In this document: piece by piece, positions 59,868-64,000 of the stretch | How positions within the stretch are numbered: the stretch's first letter is position 1 | Layout: the number at the start of each line of letters is the position of its first letter | Source of the DNA: Ciborinia camelliae | Taxonomy: Eukaryota; Ascomycota; Leotiomycetes; Helotiales; Sclerotiniaceae | Direction: 5' to 3' | Assembly: GCA_025890175.1 (NCBI GenBank) | Contig: JANPYM010000010.1 | Location: 631,782 to 695,781, forward strand | Length of the DNA stretch: 64,000 bases | Position numbers and translations under genes: made by a program | Notes under the pieces: model-generated | Seen by the model: the letters and a program-made list of their open reading frames with translations, nothing else | Database searches by the model: none | What the model was told of the DNA's origin: nothing

Positions 59868-60320
59868 GCTGTAGAATCAGAATCATGAATGAAAAGGCAA
59901 GAATGGCGTCCCAGGCTTCACATCGGATTGTAAAATAGATATTCCTTCTCCCGCATGCATGCCCTTTGGTAGTTGCATTTGCATCGATAAAGAATGAAAT
60001 GATATACGAGAAAAATACCCTAGCTATTTTATATTTCAAAATTCGCTCGCAATCTCCGCCAGTGAAAAGGAGGCCGATGGCAATACCAATGTTTTATTGT
60101 TTTGAATAGAATTGACTATTCGAATTTCTTTTGAGCTTTATAATATTCATTCACAAAATATCATTCTTTTAAAAAAATGCTTCTTTAACCTCTGATTTCT
60201 CAACCAAATAAGGACATTGAAATGTCACTTACGGCCTGTATTTTTTGCTGATGGAGAGCCATGCATGACTACCTATGTGCATTATATTTATAAATCAGGA
60301 AACCAAATAACCAGGTAGGA
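59868..60320. terminator. Convergent 3' ends of RPN9 and GAA1
   Basis: A 453-base space between two converging genes, AT-rich with several AATAAA-like and T-rich tracts on each strand. It should hold both polyadenylation regions. No gene is seen. Confidence 0.4.
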
Positions 60321-62430
60321 CTACTTCTTCTCTACCTCAACCTCCAGATCTGCCTCGCCCTCACTGCCCCCGACACACTTCTCCACACTCTTCACCTCAT
60401 CCTCCACCCTCGGCTTCCCAAAAAGCAACACACCGCCGACCACCCACGCCGGCCACCAAACACACCAAACCACGACCTGTGTGGTCATCCCCCCCACATC
60501 CCATCCAAACGCCGCTTCTACCAGCACATCCCCCACATCCAAACCCCAATAATTCGCCCCAACAAGCAATACGGTTGAGGGCGCCAGAGCCCCTAACAAC
60601 ATGACGAGTATCGCAGCGAGAATAGGTTTATGTCCTAGTGGACGAATATATGATAGGGGGGAGGATAAGATACCGATGAGGATCGAGAGGGAAAAATTGA
60701 GGGTGGCGAGGGATGAGAGGTACATGCCGAGGAGGAGGAGGGAGAAAGATTGAATGAGGGAGAGTTGGTGGGGGGTGGGAGGTGTGCAGTAATAGTGGAG
60801 GAGGGTGGAGAGGGTTAGAGGGAGGAAGGCGTTGAAGATTAGGAAGATGCCAAAGACCATGGGTAGATTCTGATATGAGGATATTTGTATTAGTTTTGGG
60901 GTTTCTTGGATTTTGAGGGTGTGGGAGATGGGAACGTACAGCTTTAGAAGTATGGTTAAAAATGTAAAGAGGAACAAGTCCCAGGAACTGACATCCAGCT
61001 ACAACGGCCAGAGGAAGGAAAAGTTTGCGTTCGCGGACTTGGAGATCTTTTTCTGGAATGATTGCTTTTAAGTCACCGGCTTCCACAATTAGTAATGGAG
61101 TCTTCTCCTTCTCTTCGCCCTTTTCAGTCGATAATGAGGTTTTCGTATTTGTAGGGCTGGGCCAACTACTTTTCACCCATAGAAAAATGGCCATAATGGT
61201 AAAATTCGTAGCGACTAGCATGGCACTTGGAAGATATGTACCGATACTCACGAAACGATTAGCTTGCATCAGTAAATAGAAGAAGAAACTTTGATGGAGA
61301 TGTTCCAACAAGTTGTTCAAACTTCGAAATGTACTTTCGATCACTCTTCCCATGGCCATTTCATCTTGCCAGCCGTCGCCAAATGGTTGGAGTGTAATTG
61401 CATCCACATGATATGGGATGAAACTACTATGAGGACCGGAAGCATGTCCCAATCCTTGATTAATCATACCACGTAACATGGTTTTGAGTCGATCTTGGTA
61501 GCTATCGCTGTGCTGCCACATTTTCTGGAGTGAGACTCTAATGCCCATTTGACCGCTAGCAATGGAGACTACGGTGTTGAAAAGATCGAGATTGGGCAAT
61601 TGGCCGTTGATTCCATCGTAGACAATATGGATCGATTCAAAGCGATGATCAAACGGATAGTCAATTACAACAGCTCCTTGAAGAGCTCCACTCTTGACAG
61701 GTAATGAATCAATGGCGGGGGACTCGTGTGTGTCATGATAGGCATCGACCCAAGCCTGAGGGCCAGCCTTACTATCTGCCGTAATCAAGAAGATAATATC
61801 TTTTGACCACAAAGACCACCGATTGAAATATCTCGCCAGGGTAAGAACTAAAGCAACACCACTTCGATTCAATTCCCCATCGATATTTCTCCAAGCCCCT
61901 GCCAACACAATTGCTTCCGTAGCATCACCTCGGGGTGCATGTAAGATTGCATATACGTTCTCTCCTCTATAAACTTCGCCCGCCGATTTATACTCGTACT
62001 TTTGTCTTGCAACCTTGAGTCCGGTAGCTTTGAAGAATTCCTCAAGCTTGTCGTTCACTCTGAGCGCCAATTGTCAGCTATATCCTTCATTGTCGAAGTT
62101 CCCCTTCACAGCCTCGCACATACTCAACATTACTACTCTCCCCCAAGGCATCAACTTCCCTCTTATACCCCCGAAAAACATTCTGGTCACTCCCTGCAAA
62201 ATAAGTATGGACCTGGCCCGGCAGTAGGGCATTTTCCGAAACATAAGTATTTCTTGAGTAATCGTTCAAAGGCAGAAGTAGCAGCCATGCAACACCTATG
62301 GCTATGCAAAGAAAGGATAGATATGGTGGTAACTTGCGGACTGGCGCATATCGCAAGATGGTTGATGCTTTCTATTATTAGTATCATTGTCTTCCAACAT
62401 GAAATTCAAGTACTTACTCAGCAGCCCCAT
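60321..62430 (-). CDS. GAA1: GPI transamidase subunit Gaa1
   Basis: Four exons, 62418-62430, 62110-62367, 60940-62057 and 60321-60869, give 645 residues. Gaa1 is part of the ER complex that attaches GPI anchors to proteins. The first coding exon is only 13 bases (MGLL plus one base). Splicing gives the conserved start KLPPYLSFLCIAIGVAWLLLLPL (first membrane helix) and SENALLPGQVHTYF. The luminal domain follows with YVRGLNDKLEEFF, the aminopeptidase-like AGAWRNIDGELNRSGVA, DIIFLITADSKAG and GHASGPHSSFIPYHVDAITL. A polar cytosolic loop and at least six further hydrophobic helices form the C-terminal half, with a charged tail. The intron at 62058-62109 uses a weak GTGAAG donor, chosen because it restores GLN-KLE. 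Confidence 0.92.
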
Positions 62431-62997
62431 GGTTTAAAAAAAAGTGCTCACGAAGTCCAGAGCTCGAAGCTCAAGTGGGTTGTCAAGTTGTCGGAAATCC
62501 ACAGCCTTGCGAAAATACCCCAGAAGTGAGGCGAGGTTCGGAAAGACGCGAGATATCAGGAGCCGACGCGACAGAATTCACTAGACATTAACCTCCCGCT
62601 TTCTTGTCCCGATTCTCCCGAAGACTTGACTGTCTCAGACTTTTAAAGTTCATAATAGAATTGAACAATTGAGGTTATTTTTACTTTGTTTTTTACTTCA
62701 CTAGTTCAAGTTCAGACGAGTACTGTGAAAAATCAAAGAATTTGGCCATACCTACCAGACCTCAATACTTTCATCGAGTTATATAATTGTCATTAAAAAG
62801 CTTACAGTTATAAATTCATACTGTCTTGGTCTACAAGCGGTTTATTTCTCACTGAAGCCAAAGCTGAAAACCATGTTCCGTTTCCATCATTTTTATCTCA
62901 AAGTATGGTCGCTCCCAAGAAGATTCGACATCCGAACTCCGTATAATGCGTAGTCTTTGTACAGAGAGAAGGAAAATTCTTCCTAAGTACACATATT
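62431..62997. other. Intergenic: GAA1 promoter and rhomboid 3' end
   Basis: Both neighbours are on the minus strand. I see no gene in these 567 bases. Confidence 0.6.
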
Positions 62998-64000
62998 CTA
63001 AGGTCCCAATCGCTGTCCCTGGCTAGTGAAGCCTAGCGCAATGTTTGTGTCCGACGAGATGATGGGATTGTTGGTGGTAGGTAATAAACCATATCGCCCG
63101 TAAGTTTTTTGATCAACAGAAACGTAGTGTGGTAATCTTCCCAAAAGGTTCATTTTCCCCTCAATCCATCTCAGGATCTTCTCCGGTGGAGCTAGGAATT
63201 TGAGATAGCCCAGGCCCCCTATAAAAGTTAGCTAACCGTCCGAGCCATGGGATAGGAGGGGCACTAACATCCGTAACCAAAAACAAGCCCGCATAGGTGA
63301 CCAAGGAAGCTAGTATGGGGTACCAAGAAGGATATGAATAGTGTAAGGATGATTGGTGTTGTCCACGTTGGTATCTGAACTGTGCCCAATACGAAATTTG
63401 GGTTTGTTTTATATGTTTTGATCGCTTCCATTGCAAGTAGAGTGAAAACCCAAATGCTAAAGTCTTTGTTAGTAATACTTTTTGAGCGGAATATAAAGCA
63501 TAATTCACTCACCTGGCACCCATGACTCCTGTGTTCATATGGAAAATTCCCCTTTCCACGAATGTATATATTAGTGCAGGAATCGTTGACAGAGCTATAA
63601 CAATCTTTAGCTTTATATCCCCCGTATCACTTCTCCTAGGGGAAACCTACGGCCCATAAATAATGCCAACGTAGTCAAAGTCCCATATTCCGCCTCAAAC
63701 CTCTCCAACAGTGGTGTGAGAGCAATGGTATTCATTATCATATGTATAAACCCCATATGTATCAATGGAAAGGTATTCGTGCGATACACTACAACGATAA
63801 TACCAGGTTAGCTTCATCATCCATAAGAATGACTCGAGTGGTATTGTATTGAGATGGTAGATTTACTTGTCTGTAACCCAATCTCATTCGGGTACAAGCC
63901 ACCCCATTTCTGCAAATCCCAAGCTGACTGCAAACTGACAAGCCAAAGTATGAATATGATAGCTATTATACATCTTGTGAATAGAGGTAAACGGAGTATA
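62998..64000 (-). CDS. RBD2: Rhomboid intramembrane protease (Rbd2-like), 5' part outside window
   Basis: The visible exons are 63867-64000 (cut by the window), 63651-63788, 63513-63594, 63278-63456 and 62998-63218. Rhomboids cut membrane proteins within the bilayer, and Rbd2 acts in the Golgi. Seen: a first membrane segment (CIIAIIFILWLVSLQ), PNEIGLQTMYRTNTFPLIHMGFIHMIMN with the conserved HxxxxHxxxN-type helix, PLSTIPALIYTFVERG, and MNTGVMGASIWVFTLLAMEA with the catalytic Ser, whose codon is split by the 56-base intron at 63457-63512. The second catalytic residue His lies in FLGHLCGLVFG. The tail GLGYLKFLAPPEKILRWIEGK and the Pro/Asn-rich end match fungal Rbd2. The last intron uses an unusual GTTACG donor. 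Confidence 0.9.

Noticed and set aside
60628..60940. Extended Pro/His-rich C-terminus of GAA1 read without splicing
   Set aside because: It comes from reading through the 70-base intron at 60870-60939. Splicing instead restores the membrane helices of the family.

Overview
The window is nuclear DNA of a filamentous ascomycete. The evidence is short spliceosomal introns (mostly 46-80 bases, GT..AG with CTAAC/CTGAC-like branch sites), two intron-containing tRNAs, paired Zn2Cys6 regulators, a fungal highly reducing polyketide synthase relic, plant cell-wall enzymes and an AT-degraded repeat resembling RIP. The gene complement fits a plant-associated Leotiomycete such as Sclerotiniaceae, but that placement is inference. 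Coordinates below come from reading both strands and joining exons by splice signals and frame; all multi-exon models marked as complete keep a continuous frame.

Layout. 0.5-3.6 kb: a degenerate RNase H-like gene and an unrecognised gene. 5.4-17.4 kb: a decayed secondary-metabolite neighbourhood, with a dead HR-PKS (KS, start of AT and a pre-ER fragment only), an intact-looking GMC oxidoreductase, a broken cupin gene, an intact MFS exporter, a scrap of a LINE RNase H domain and a shattered class V aminotransferase. 19.2-23.4 kb: two divergent Zn2Cys6 regulators sharing a 1-kb promoter that carries 17 perfect copies of a 7-base repeat beside a TATA box. 23.4-33.6 kb: gene-poor, with a tRNA-Ile and one unrecognised gene. 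33.6-34.9 kb: a secreted endopolygalacturonase.

35.9-38.4 kb: an extremely AT-rich element with long terminal inverted repeats and an 8-base target duplication. 39.9-43.3 kb: a medium-chain reductase and a secreted tannase/feruloyl-esterase family enzyme, convergent. 44.7 kb: tRNA-Ser(UGA). 45.4-47.4 kb: a YTP1-like membrane protein, then about 4 kb without a gene.

51.4-64 kb: a dense housekeeping block. It holds SAGA deubiquitinase Ubp8, a LACTB2-like metallo-hydrolase, lysine methyltransferase Efm5, complex I NDUFA9/40-kDa subunit, proteasome lid subunit Rpn9, GPI transamidase subunit Gaa1 and a rhomboid (Rbd2-like) running off the window. Genes here are close, divergent or convergent, and intron-rich, with three very small coding exons of 13-14 bases.

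I found no convincing new multi-gene system. The items most worth follow-up are the inverted-repeat element, the half-dead metabolite cluster with surviving oxidase and exporter, and the heptamer array in the regulator promoter.
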